Of a DNA stretch of 64,000 bases, positions 8,206 through 18,500 are shown in pieces (the first letter of the stretch is position 1; each line of letters opens with the position of its first letter). Both the position numbers and the translations under genes were made by a program. The DNA is from Chitinophaga filiformis (GTDB lineage: Bacteria; Bacteroidota; Bacteroidia; Chitinophagales; Chitinophagaceae): assembly GCF_900102545.1 (NCBI RefSeq), contig NZ_FNBN01000003.1, positions 153,976 through 217,975 on the forward strand, given 5' to 3'. The notes below the pieces were generated by a model. That model saw nothing but the letters and a program-made list of their open reading frames with translations. It was not told the origin of the DNA and ran no database searches.

Positions 8206-9774
8206 ATGATACACCAATTCAAGTACGGAATTGATCAGCTTACCGTGGGTAAAGCGCTGGATGTGGCGGCTGGCCGCCTTCCCGGCGTACTGGTACCCGA
8301 GGTGACTGAGCGCATAAAAACCAGTGCCGCACATGTACAGGCCATTGTAGCGGCACACAGTACCGTATATGGTATCAATACAGGCTTTGGGCCTCTGTGC
8401 GATACCAAGATATCCGAAGAAGATACCCGCGCTCTGCAATACAACATTCTCCAGAGTCATAGTGTAGGCATCGGCAACCCCATCCCGGAAATGGTAGCCC
8501 GTGTGATGCTGGTGACCAAAGTACATGCATTGGCGCAGGGTTATTCTGGTGTGGCGCTGGCTACGCTTGAACGCATCATCTGGCATATCGAACATAACGT
8601 TACCCCGGTGGTGCCGGAAAAAGGTTCTGTAGGTGCTTCGGGCGACCTCGCACCTTTATCTCATCTCTTTCTTCCATTGATAGGTCTTGGCGAAGTATAC
8701 TATAAAGGACAACGCCAGCCGGCAGCGGCCGTATTACAGGCCGAAGGACTGGAACCAGTGGTGCTGGGACCTAAAGAAGGACTGGCACTCATCAATGGTA
8801 CACAGTTCATCCTGTCTTTTGCCGTGACTGGTTTACAACGGATGCATAATGCATTGGAAGCTGCAGACGTTATCGGGGCTTTATCCCTTGAAGGACTGAT
8901 GGGTACTTCCCGTCCCTTCGATCCACGCCTGCACGCCATCCGTCCCTTTGCCGGCAATCAGCTGGTAGCGCACCGCCTGAAGACCATGCTGGAAAACTCT
9001 GGTATCATGGCGGCTCATGTTGACTGCGGCCGTGTGCAGGACCCTTATTCCCTGCGCTGTATGCCTCAGGTGCATGGGGCTTCCCGCACCGCATGGCTGC
9101 ACCTTTGCGACCTCACCGCTATAGAGCTGAATGCCGTGACCGACAACCCGATCATCTTCAGTGCAGATGATACCATTAGTGGTGGCAACTTCCACGGACA
9201 ACCACTGGCCTTACCGCTTGATTACGCTACCATAGCTGCTGCGGAAGTAGGTAATATCTCCGACCGCCGATGTTATATGATGATTGAAGGTCGTTACGGA
9301 CTGCCTAAATTACTGATAGAAGATGCCGGTCTGAACTCCGGTTTTATGATACCACAGTATACTACTGCTGCCTTAGTGACAGAGAATAAAACCCTCTGTT
9401 TCCCTGCCAGCGCCGATAGCGTACCGACTTCTCTTGGTCAGGAAGACCATGTCTCTATGGGTTCTATCAGTGGCCGCAAACTCCACCAGGTTATTGACAA
9501 CCTTGAATATATCCTCGCCATAGAACTGTTGTATGCTGCACAGGCGGTGGATTTCAGACGTCCGTTGAAGTCTGGTCCTATCCTGGAAGCTGTTCACGCC
9601 TTTGTACGTGAAACGGTTTCTTTCGCAACAAAAGACAGGATCTTTGCGAACGATATACAACTGTTACATCATCTCATCGCCAATCAATCTTTAGTAAAAG
9701 TGGCCAATGATGCGGCCCTCGATAATCATTTATCACTAAACGGTATTTATCATGACCAGTTCGGAATTTATTAA
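8206..9774 (+). CDS. hutH: Histidine ammonia-lyase
   Basis: Catalyses the first step of histidine breakdown, L-histidine to trans-urocanate plus ammonia. It has 522 residues, close to the usual 500-515. The MIO prosthetic group forms from Ala144-Ser145-Gly146 in [13 protein letters not shown], and the catalytic tyrosine is in YGINTGFG (Tyr55). NxxF motifs such as TDNPIIF and the C-terminal QEDHVSMG segment fit the family. The last 23 bases overlap the start of hutU, so the two are translationally coupled. Expected to be a cytoplasmic homotetramer. Confidence 0.97.
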   Translation: MIHQFKYGIDQLTVGKALDVAAGRLPGVLVPEVTERIKTSAAHVQAIVAAHSTVYGINTGFGPLCDTKISEEDTRALQYNILQSHSVGIGNPIPEMVARVMLVTKVHALAQGYSGVALATLERIIWHIEHNVTPVVPEKGSVGASGDLAPLSHLFLPLIGLGEVYYKGQRQPAAAVLQAEGLEPVVLGPKEGLALINGTQFILSFAVTGLQRMHNALEAADVIGALSLEGLMGTSRPFDPRLHAIRPFAGNQLVAHRLKTMLENSGIMAAHVDCGRVQDPYSLRCMPQVHGASRTAWLHLCDLTAIELNAVTDNPIIFSADDTISGGNFHGQPLALPLDYATIAAAEVGNISDRRCYMMIEGRYGLPKLLIEDAGLNSGFMIPQYTTAALVTENKTLCFPASADSVPTSLGQEDHVSMGSISGRKLHQVIDNLEYILAIELLYAAQAVDFRRPLKSGPILEAVHAFVRETVSFATKDRIFANDIQLLHHLIANQSLVKVANDAALDNHLSLNGIYHDQFGIY

Positions 9775-11416
9775 AACATATGCGGCACATCCGCACTATA
9801 AAGCTCCCCGTGGCAACCAGCTGCATGCGCGCTCCTGGCAAACGGAAGCGCCCTTACGCATGCTCCTGAATAACCTCGACCATGAAGTAGCTGAGAACCC
9901 TGATGAACTGGTGGTGTACGGTGGTATCGGCCAGGCGGCACGCAATAAAGAAGCATTACAGCGGATCATTGAGATACTGCTGGAGCTGGATGAAGATCAC
10001 TCTTTGCTGGTGCAATCAGGTAAACCTGTAGGAGTCGTACGTACACATCCACAGGCGCCACGTGTGATGCTGGCTAATAGCAATCTCGTGCCGAAGTGGG
10101 CTACCTGGGAACATTTCAATGAACTGAGAGCGAAAGGCCTGATGATGTACGGTCAGATGACAGCAGGCAGCTGGATCTATATTGGAACACAAGGCATCTT
10201 ACAGGGAACATATGAAACCTTTGTGGCTTGTGGTAAACAACATTTCAATAGCGATCTGAAAGGTAAGTTAGTTGTAACAGCTGGTTTAGGCGGTATGGGC
10301 GGCGCTCAGCCACTGGCGGCTACAATGGCCGGTGCAGTGTTCCTCGGTGCAGATGTGGACGAATCGCGTATTCAGAAGAGAATAGCTACCCGTTATATAG
10401 ATCGCATTACACACTCTTATGAAGAAGCCATTGCCTGGGCCATGGACGCTAAAGCTAAAGGGGAAGCACTTTCCATTGGATTAGTAAGTGATGCAGGCGA
10501 TATGCTGGAACGTTTATTACAGGATAATATCATTCCCGATGTATTAACAGATCAGACATCTGCGCACGATCCTGTGAATGGTTATATCCCTAACGGGATG
10601 TCTTTGCAGGAGGCGGCGGATCTGCGTAAGAAAGATCCGGCTGCATATAAACAACGTGCATTGAAAAGTATGGCCCGTCATGTGAGTTATATGCTGGCAT
10701 TGCAGGAGAAAGGCGCTATCACTTTTGATTACGGTAATAACCTGCGTGAGTTTGCACGAGAGGGCGGAGAGCCGAATGCATTTAACTTTCCGGGTTTTAC
10801 ACCTGCGTATATCCGTCCTTTATTCTGCGAGGGGAAAGGTCCTTTCAGATGGGTGGCATTATCAGGCGATCCACAGGATATTTATACTACCGATCAGGCT
10901 TTGATGGAAGCATTCCCTGAAAATAAAGCATTGATCAACTGGCTGAAGAAAGCACAACAACAGGTGGCCTTCCAGGGTTTACCTGCCCGTATCTGCTGGC
11001 TGGGATTGGGCGAGCGTGAAAAGGCTGGTCTGATCTTCAATGAACTGGTAAGGACAGGTAAAGTGAAGGCGCCTATCGTTATTGGTCGCGATCACCTGGA
11101 TTGCGGCTCAGTAGCGTCTCCCAACAGGGAAACAGAATCCATGAAAGACGGCTCTGATGCGGTGTCTGACTGGACATTACTGAACCTCATGGCCAATACC
11201 GGCGGTGGTGCTACCTGGGTATCTTTCCATCATGGCGGTGGTGTGGGTATGGGCTATTCACAACATGCGGGTATGGTGGTACTGGCCGATGGTACGGATC
11301 GTGCTGAAGCCTGTCTGCAAAGAGTACTGTTCAATGATCCCGCTCTTGGTATCTTCCGCCATGCAGACGCAGGTTATGAAGAAGCAAAGGAAACCGCCAG
11401 AAAATTCAATATCTGA
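9752..11416 (+). CDS. hutU: Urocanate hydratase (urocanase)
   Basis: Second step of histidine breakdown, urocanate plus water to 4-imidazolone-5-propionate, using tightly bound NAD+ as electrophile. It has 554 residues, the normal length. The dinucleotide-binding segment is [17 protein letters not shown] at about 179-195. The conserved [18 protein letters not shown] and [13 protein letters not shown] near the C-terminus are characteristic. The start overlaps the end of hutH by 23 bases and the stop is 3 bases before hutI, so hutH-hutU-hutI form one tight operon. Confidence 0.97.
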   Translation: MTSSEFIKTYAAHPHYKAPRGNQLHARSWQTEAPLRMLLNNLDHEVAENPDELVVYGGIGQAARNKEALQRIIEILLELDEDHSLLVQSGKPVGVVRTHPQAPRVMLANSNLVPKWATWEHFNELRAKGLMMYGQMTAGSWIYIGTQGILQGTYETFVACGKQHFNSDLKGKLVVTAGLGGMGGAQPLAATMAGAVFLGADVDESRIQKRIATRYIDRITHSYEEAIAWAMDAKAKGEALSIGLVSDAGDMLERLLQDNIIPDVLTDQTSAHDPVNGYIPNGMSLQEAADLRKKDPAAYKQRALKSMARHVSYMLALQEKGAITFDYGNNLREFAREGGEPNAFNFPGFTPAYIRPLFCEGKGPFRWVALSGDPQDIYTTDQALMEAFPENKALINWLKKAQQQVAFQGLPARICWLGLGEREKAGLIFNELVRTGKVKAPIVIGRDHLDCGSVASPNRETESMKDGSDAVSDWTLLNLMANTGGGATWVSFHHGGGVGMGYSQHAGMVVLADGTDRAEACLQRVLFNDPALGIFRHADAGYEEAKETARKFNI

Positions 11417-11419
11417 TGT

Positions 11420-12646
11420 ATGGAACTAATTGGCCCATTTTCACAAATATTACCGCTCACAGATCTTCCGCTAAAGGGAGCTTTGCATGATGAACAACTG
11501 CTGATCATCGAACATGGCGGTGTTGTAACAGATAGCGGCAAAATACTGGCTGTCGGCGATTTTAAAGCCTTGCAACATCAGTATCCTGATTGTGATGTGA
11601 CACATATTACCGTGCCTTCGGTGTTATTGCCAGGCTTCATAGACTGCCATACGCATATCTGTTTTGATGGTTCCCGCAACAGGGATTACGCCATGCGCAT
11701 AGCCGGTAAGTCTTATCTTGAAATAGCCCGTGCAGGTGGTGGCATATGGGATTCCGTCATGAAGACAAGAGCGGCAGATGAGGAAACCCTGATGAACAAT
11801 ACAGTAGCCCGTGCGAACCGGCATTTACACGAAGGCGTTACCACCATCGAAGTAAAAAGCGGTTATGGTTTAAACCTGGAAGGTGAACTGAATATGTTAC
11901 GCGCCATCCAGGATGCTGCCAGTCATACAAAGGCCACACTGATCCCGACCTGCCTTGCGGCGCACATGCGACCTAAAGACTTTGAGGGAACAGAGGAAGC
12001 TTATCTTAACTGGATCATCAGCACCTTACTGCCCCTCATTCAATCAGAACAACTCGCACATCGTGTTGATATCTTCATAGAAGAAACTGCATTCACACTG
12101 GGTCCTGCAAAACATTTCCTGCAACAGGCTGCCGATATGGGGTTTGCTGCTACTGTACATGCCGATCAGTTCTCCACAGGCGGCACTGCAGTGGCAGTAG
12201 CTGCCGGTGCGCTTTCTGCGGACCATCTGGAAGCCAGTGACGATGCTGCCATTGCATTACTGGCAGCGGCAGATATCGTTGCAGTTGTATTACCAGGTGC
12301 ATCACTGGGCCTGGGCATGCATTATGCACCGGCAAGACGTTTGCTCAATGCAGGCGCCTCTGTGGCCATTGCAAGCGACTGGAATCCCGGCTCCGCACCC
12401 ATGGGAGATTTGTTATTACAGGCCGCAGTATTAAGTGCGGCAGAGAAATTATCAACTGCGGAAGTATTTGCAGCCCTTACTACCCGTGCTGCAAAAGCAT
12501 TACAACTACACAATATTGGGCAACTCGCCCCCGGATATGTAGCAGATATGCAGGCGTATCCATGTGCCGATTATCGGGATATCCTGTATTATCAGGGTAA
12601 GATGAAACCGATAAGGGTCTGGAAAGAAGGGGAGCGGGTGAAATAA
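11420..12646 (+). CDS. hutI: Imidazolonepropionase
   Basis: Third step of histidine breakdown, opening the imidazolone ring to give N-formimidoyl-L-glutamate. It is a 408-residue amidohydrolase-superfamily enzyme. The metal-binding HxH lies in PGFIDCHTHICFDGSR, with further ligands and active-site residues in EVKSGYGL, HADQF and SDWNPGSAPMG. It is the last gene of the hutHUI run. The next gene on the right is on the opposite strand, and hutG lies about 10.6 kb further on. Confidence 0.97.
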   Translation: MELIGPFSQILPLTDLPLKGALHDEQLLIIEHGGVVTDSGKILAVGDFKALQHQYPDCDVTHITVPSVLLPGFIDCHTHICFDGSRNRDYAMRIAGKSYLEIARAGGGIWDSVMKTRAADEETLMNNTVARANRHLHEGVTTIEVKSGYGLNLEGELNMLRAIQDAASHTKATLIPTCLAAHMRPKDFEGTEEAYLNWIISTLLPLIQSEQLAHRVDIFIEETAFTLGPAKHFLQQAADMGFAATVHADQFSTGGTAVAVAAGALSADHLEASDDAAIALLAAADIVAVVLPGASLGLGMHYAPARRLLNAGASVAIASDWNPGSAPMGDLLLQAAVLSAAEKLSTAEVFAALTTRAAKALQLHNIGQLAPGYVADMQAYPCADYRDILYYQGKMKPIRVWKEGERVK

Positions 12647-12719
12647 GCAGGTTGCTATGGCGAACCTGGATCTTTGCATGGCACTTCAGCACAAGTCCAG
12701 ACAAGCAGTAATGAGCTGC

Positions 12720-14537
12720 TTAGTAAATTACTCTCAGCATAGTGCGCCTGTTCCTTTGGTGCTCTGCCTCGCTACAAGGCACACCGTCTCCACAATCATT
12801 TACCAGCCCTCGTTCTCCCAGGTTCTCATAATAAAGATGGCTTGGGGGAATTCCCTGTTTGATGAGGTAGTCAATGACAGCAAAACAACGAAGTGCAGTA
12901 AGGTCATTATTGTATTCGAATGACCCACGACTGTCTGCATAGGAACATATCGTGAGCTTCCAATCCTTATGTTGTTTTAGCACGGTGGCCACTCTGTCTA
13001 ACAATTCTTTAGAGCTCGTCAGCAATATGGCGCTGTTATAATCATAATAGAAACAAAGCTGCTCCAGCTTATGAATTAAACCAGTATCGGCAGCTTCAGG
13101 TGGATTTATTGTTTTAGCTACACTATCCGGAGCTTCAGGCGCTGCAGGAGGTATAGGTACTTGCGTAACTGGTTGAGGTTTTTTTAAATTTTCAGTAAAG
13201 TGGTTATCCAGAAAATGATACACGTCATCTCCTCCTGTGCCACCTTCGCGGTTGGATGAAAAGTAGCCTTCATAATGGTTGTCTTTCATAATAAATCCCA
13301 GATCATCGCCTCCGGAATTATAAGGGTTCCGAAGGTTCAACGGGGGCGTCCATTCATCCCGGCTACCGGATGCACGGAAGATATCAAACCCTCCCATACC
13401 AGGGTGTCCTTTACTTGAGAAATATAGTACGCCATCTTCATTGATCGTCGGGAAGCTTTCTTCCCAACGGGTATTTATATCACGACCACAATTTTTAGCT
13501 TGTCCCCAGGCGCCATTTGCCAGCCGTTCGCTATACCAGATATCTGTTTTGCCTACTCCGCCAGGCCGGTCAGAAACAAAATAAAGCGTCTGTCCATCCT
13601 CACTTAGCACCGCATTGCCGGTATAACTACCTGGAAAGTTTAATGTGGTTAAAGGCAGTAGCGGCGACCAGGTGTCGCCCTTCTTCACAGACATGAATAA
13701 GGACATTAACCGTTCCCCATTCAGGGGGCCTCTCCGGGTCTTGTTGAAAACATCCTTATTGGCTTCACTCAATGTAATATAGGCAGTATCTTCCCTCCTG
13801 TTGAAGCATACAGGCCCTATGTGATACGGGAGTTTTTTAAGCAGGTCTGGCAATACTTCTTCCAGGTAAGTATTTGCGTTACTACCTTTCTCGTATTGCT
13901 TATAAATATATGGTTTAAAGTATGGTTCATTCACTCTGAGATCGATATCGGGGTTCCGCTCAGCCCCTGTGCTGAGTGCCATTTTACGATACCCATTTGA
14001 AACCAGCAGCAATCCTTTTTTCACGACCCCACTTATCCAATCTGCACCTTCAGAGTTCAATTCCTTAATACTCTCTATCGCAACAGTGGAGCCTAAAGAC
14101 TTCCATTGAACAGCGCTATCACAGCCGGACAGCAAGAGCTGTTTCCATTGCAGGCTATCGGTGTTCGTTGTTTGATAAAGTGCTATATATTTTCTTGCAG
14201 TATCATAAGAGCCTATGCTCATTTGCATTTCTCCATAACATAAATTAGCATAGGAAGGCTTATCGGGACGACGGAGTAAATGTAAATAATAAAACCCGGC
14301 ATCTTCGAACCTCGCCATCTCAACATAACAATGTGCCAGTTTTTCCAGCACAACAATTGGGGTCCTTCTTCCCTTCCTTTGCTCCACCTTACCATACAAA
14401 CCAGCAGCTACTGCATATTCCTGGCGTACAAATGCTTCATTTCCCAGCTCTTCCAGGCTTTTATCTTCCTGGGCTTTTACCTCCAGCGATACGAATAAAT
14501 ATATGATGACGAATAGTATTATATGACAACGTAACAT
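12720..14537 (-). CDS. OmpA family protein with PD40 beta-propeller (SprE/gliding-type partner)
   Basis: A 605-residue exported protein with signal peptide MLRCHIILFVIIYLFVSLEVKAQ. It has TPR-like helices at about 25-160, a WD40-like PD40 propeller in the middle (LSEDGQTLYFVSDRPGG; NEDGVLYFSSKGHPGMGG; YEGYFSSNREGG), and a C-terminal OmpA peptidoglycan-binding domain at about 485-605 (YDYNSAIL, YADSRGSFEYNNDLT, RNRRTM). This architecture is common beside PorP/SprF genes and T9SS cargo in Bacteroidota. It starts 12 bases after the PorP stop. It probably ties an outer-membrane complex to the cell wall. Confidence 0.9.
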   Translation of the reverse strand: MLRCHIILFVIIYLFVSLEVKAQEDKSLEELGNEAFVRQEYAVAAGLYGKVEQRKGRRTPIVVLEKLAHCYVEMARFEDAGFYYLHLLRRPDKPSYANLCYGEMQMSIGSYDTARKYIALYQTTNTDSLQWKQLLLSGCDSAVQWKSLGSTVAIESIKELNSEGADWISGVVKKGLLLVSNGYRKMALSTGAERNPDIDLRVNEPYFKPYIYKQYEKGSNANTYLEEVLPDLLKKLPYHIGPVCFNRREDTAYITLSEANKDVFNKTRRGPLNGERLMSLFMSVKKGDTWSPLLPLTTLNFPGSYTGNAVLSEDGQTLYFVSDRPGGVGKTDIWYSERLANGAWGQAKNCGRDINTRWEESFPTINEDGVLYFSSKGHPGMGGFDIFRASGSRDEWTPPLNLRNPYNSGGDDLGFIMKDNHYEGYFSSNREGGTGGDDVYHFLDNHFTENLKKPQPVTQVPIPPAAPEAPDSVAKTINPPEAADTGLIHKLEQLCFYYDYNSAILLTSSKELLDRVATVLKQHKDWKLTICSYADSRGSFEYNNDLTALRCFAVIDYLIKQGIPPSHLYYENLGERGLVNDCGDGVPCSEAEHQRNRRTMLRVIY

Positions 14538-14549
14538 ATCATTCTACAT

Positions 14550-15551
14550 TTAAAAATAGCGGGGGCTATAAACACTGAATTTCTTTGAAGGAAACAGAAT
14601 GCCAATTGATATTTCATGAGAGCCACCCTGTGCATCTGCCATCTGATTAATATTCAGATCATAGGCGTAACCTATACGGTATCTGTCGGAAATATAATAT
14701 TCAATGATAGCACTTGCAGCATTTCTTTGCTCCAGCCTGGACGGAAGCTCTTTCTTCCATATAGGCACAGCTGTTCTGTAAGAACCTCCAATCCATAATA
14801 CCTGGTCTATTAACAACATTGTTGTAAGATCCACAGCCGTAGGACCATTAAGGTCATCTTTAAGCATGACGGAGGGTTTTAATTTCAGCTGTTCGGATAT
14901 TGGCACCATGCAACCAGCAGAGAGGTACAGGTGCCGGGTCTTCCGGATATTTTCATAGTCATAGCCTTTCCATTTAAAATCGGAAGTGATCACGTTGCTA
15001 AAGAGGTCCAGTACAGAAGCGCTGATAAAAAAAGAAGGAGAATGGTAGAATATTCCAAACCTTGCATCCGGGGAAAAGGCATTCACACTACCGGCAGGGA
15101 AAACTGCATCCTCTGAATCAAAGTATCGCAGGCTGTTTCCATCCAGTTGATATTGGGATATGCCTATTCCCAGGCCAAAACTTAGCCTGCGTGTGTTGTC
15201 GTCATCCAAAGAAATGATGTACGAATAGGAGCCATATACTGAATAGGATTTTTGTGGCCCCAGCATATCAGCTGTTAGCTGAAGTCCCAACCCTATAGCG
15301 GCACGGGACTTCATAGGACGTAATGGGCCATCCACCGATACCCCCGCTGTGCGGGGAGCTCCGGGTAAACCTGTCCATTGCTGCCGGTAAATACAGTTTA
15401 TATACAGCGCATCTTTATAGCCGGCATAAGCTGGATTTACACTCAGGCCATTGAAAGCATACTGGCTAAACTGGACATCTTGCTGGGCGTGTATTCGAAA
15501 TGATATCAACATCAATATTGCACAAAGGCAATACTTTACTCCTGCATTCAT
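14550..15551 (-). CDS. PorP/SprF family type IX secretion membrane protein
   Basis: A 333-residue outer-membrane beta-barrel from the ATG at 15551, giving MNAGVKYCLCAILMLISFRIHAQQ as the signal peptide. An ATG ten codons upstream would overlap the GH74 gene. The PorP/SprF signature is QDVQFSQYAFNGLSVNPAYAGYK followed by RQQWTGLPGAPRTAGVSVDGP. In Flavobacterium, SprF is needed for secretion of the adhesin SprB, and PorP/SprF proteins are generally paired with cargo carrying type B sorting domains. Here it starts 5 bases after such a cargo gene and precedes an OmpA/PD40 gene, so the three are almost certainly an operon. Confidence 0.92.
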   Translation of the reverse strand: MNAGVKYCLCAILMLISFRIHAQQDVQFSQYAFNGLSVNPAYAGYKDALYINCIYRQQWTGLPGAPRTAGVSVDGPLRPMKSRAAIGLGLQLTADMLGPQKSYSVYGSYSYIISLDDDNTRRLSFGLGIGISQYQLDGNSLRYFDSEDAVFPAGSVNAFSPDARFGIFYHSPSFFISASVLDLFSNVITSDFKWKGYDYENIRKTRHLYLSAGCMVPISEQLKLKPSVMLKDDLNGPTAVDLTTMLLIDQVLWIGGSYRTAVPIWKKELPSRLEQRNAASAIIEYYISDRYRIGYAYDLNINQMADAQGGSHEISIGILFPSKKFSVYSPRYF

Positions 15552-15556
15552 ATTTA

Positions 15557-18500
15557 TTATTTTCTTTTTAATAATATCCATCCTGTATATGTCTTCTTGC
15601 CATCGGCTCCTGCGATTACCAGTTTATAGTAATAAGTCCCTTCACTTAATCCTGCACCATCCCAATTGTTATTGTAAGCTGATGACTGATAGACCATATT
15701 TCCCCAGCGACTAAATACGAACAATGATGCAGGCGGATATTTTTCAAGTCCTTTTATTATGAAATATTCATTCTTTCCATCTCCATTCGGGCTCATAGCA
15801 TTTGCAAATACTAATGCAGCATCTCCGGGGATAGTGCTGATACTTGTTCCTGTACCTCCTGTACAATCAGGCGATGCTGGATCACATCCGGAGGTAGGTT
15901 TTGTGCTGGTACCATCTGTTGCTGATGCGGTGTTGACAATTACAGGGATGCTATCCAGGTTGTCAGCGGCTTTAATAACCATGGTGATCTCTGTGGTAGC
16001 ACCTACTGCTATTGCCGCCACACTCCAGGTAACTATGTTGGTCGATGGGTCCAAAGTGCCGCCGTTACCTGCACTTACAAAAGAGGTATGTTCAGGTATG
16101 GGGTCTGTGACTACCAGGTGATCGACTGCTACATTACCTGTATTCCTGATATGAATGGTATAGGTAAGCTCTTCATTAGGTTTTACCTTATCATTGCCGG
16201 AGGCGGTCACTACTGTTTTCCAGCATTCCCAGTTATTCAGCTTATCTACCGGGATGCTAGTAGAAGGGCCGTCTGTAGGATCTGTAGCAGGGTTACCGGG
16301 ATCATTAGTCATTGGTGGAGAAGTAGGCTGGTTGCCTTTTCCATTGCCGTTATCTACTCCGGCGGTATTGATGATATTTGTTGCGCCGGTAAGTTCACTG
16401 GCTACTTTCACAATAAATCTACGGATGATATCTGCTGACCCTACAGGAATTTCAGCGATGGTCCAGGAGAGTTTTTTGTTACCATCAGGAGTGATCCCTT
16501 CATCTGCACTTACAAATTCCGTATAGGCGGGGATGGTGTCTACTATCTTCACGTTTTCGAGCTTTATACTACCTGTATTGCGGATATGGACCATGTAGGT
16601 AATGAGGTCTCCTGTAGTGACGCCACCGTTAATACCGGAAGGAGTATATTGAGCACTCTTCCAGTTGAGGGACAGCTTGCCGGTATCTACAGGGATCTCT
16701 GTGGAAGGCTCGTTAGGATCCGGATTTGTTTTTGGTTCATTTGGATTTGATGGATCGGGTGGTGTAGTTGAATCGCCATCTACATAAGCGGTATTAGTGA
16801 TATATCCGGCGTTGGTCAAGTCACTGGCCACTTTTACTGTGAAGCTGCGGGTGATATCTGCTGCCCCTACCGGGATATTAGTGATTGTCCAGGTAAGTTT
16901 GCCGTTAGCATCAGGCGTGATCCCGCCATCTGCACTTACAAATACAGTGAATGCGGGAATGGTGTCAATGACATTGACGTTGTACAGCGCTACATCACCG
17001 GTATTCCTTACATGGATCGTGTAGGTGATCTCATTCCCCGATCTTACCATGCCGCCCTGGCCAGTACCTGTATAAGCAGCGCTTTTCCAGCTGATGGATT
17101 GCTTGCCACCATCATCTACTGGAACATCAGTAGATGGTTCGTTAGGATCTGGATTGGTCTTTGGATCATTTGGATTGGATTGATCTGATGGTGTAGTAGG
17201 ATGCTGACCTGTTCCATCTCCGTTATCTACATCGGCTGTATTGGTGATATGGGTTACATTGGTCAGGTCATTGGCTACTTTGACTGTGAAGCTGTGGGTA
17301 ACATCGCTGGCACCTACAGCTATTGATGTGATTGTCCACGTAAGTTTGCCATTAGCATCAGGCGTGATCCCGCCGTCTGCGCTTACAAATACTGTGTGTG
17401 CAGGGACTGTGTCAATGACAGTGAGGTTGTCCAGCTGTACACCGCCGGTATTTCTTACATGGATGGTGTAAGTGATCACATCGCCTGATTTTACCGCTCC
17501 ACCCTTACCTGTTCCCGTATAGGCCGCGCTTTTCCAATTAGCGGAGCTTTTGTTAATAACTTCCCAGTAAATTAGCCCTCTTCCTCCGCCGGAACTCATA
17601 TAGACCCTTCCGGCAACGTTCATGTCTCCAATCAACAACGGCGCTCCCGCAAATTGGTGGGCATCATCATTTATCTTTAGCCAGGTCCCCCCCTGATCTG
17701 TTGATCTGAAAAGACCCGTCACGCCTGAGACGGTGCCCCAGATGAAAACAGTAGGATAGCTGGATCCGGGCATCGCCTTTCCTATCCCAATGCTTTTACA
17801 ATAGGTGACATTTGAAACAGTGATATAAGTCGCTCCGGCGTTGGTTGAATATTTTAATCCATTGCGGCCAAGAGGCACCCACACATGCCCTTCAAAGCCC
17901 GGCACCGTCCGGATCAGGGCTGCTTCCCAGGGGTAATTCGCAGTTGAAGCCCCCGGCGTGCCCGCCACTGAAAAACTGACTCCTTTATCGGAGCTCCGCA
18001 GCAGCTGTCCGTTGTTTGGAATGTATACATAAAAATAATTCGGATTTACCTGGTCAGCCACCGGGGTAGCGCTTCCCAATGACACACCTGAACAGGCCGA
18101 CCAACTGGCTCCGTTGTTCGTGGTATAGTAGGTCGTTGTGGAACCTCCGGGGCAATGTAATATAGTGCTTCCATCTGCACTGATGGCAACCTTTCCGTCT
18201 TTACCCATATTAGTCGCGGTTCCCGTCCACGTAGCACCCTTATCGTTGGAGTAGTAAACAACGCTACCGTCATTAGCAGCTCTTACTACTCTGCTTGTGT
18301 TGGCACCAGCATAAGCAATGCTCTGGTTATTCTGATCTGCAGGCGCAAGCTTTTTAGCCGGATAGGAAGTCAGCGGCTCATGTACAAAGCCTGTTACATC
18401 GCCAAAGGAAGAAATAAATGGCCCTCCGGGAATGCTTGTCCCGTCCAGAAATGCGGTTTCTTCAATCCCGATCACATCGTATTTCCATGAAGGATTTGTG

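Noticed and set aside
15830..17560. CRISPR-like periodic repeats
   Set aside because: The period is over 400 bases, the repeats are in frame and encode DUF11 domains.
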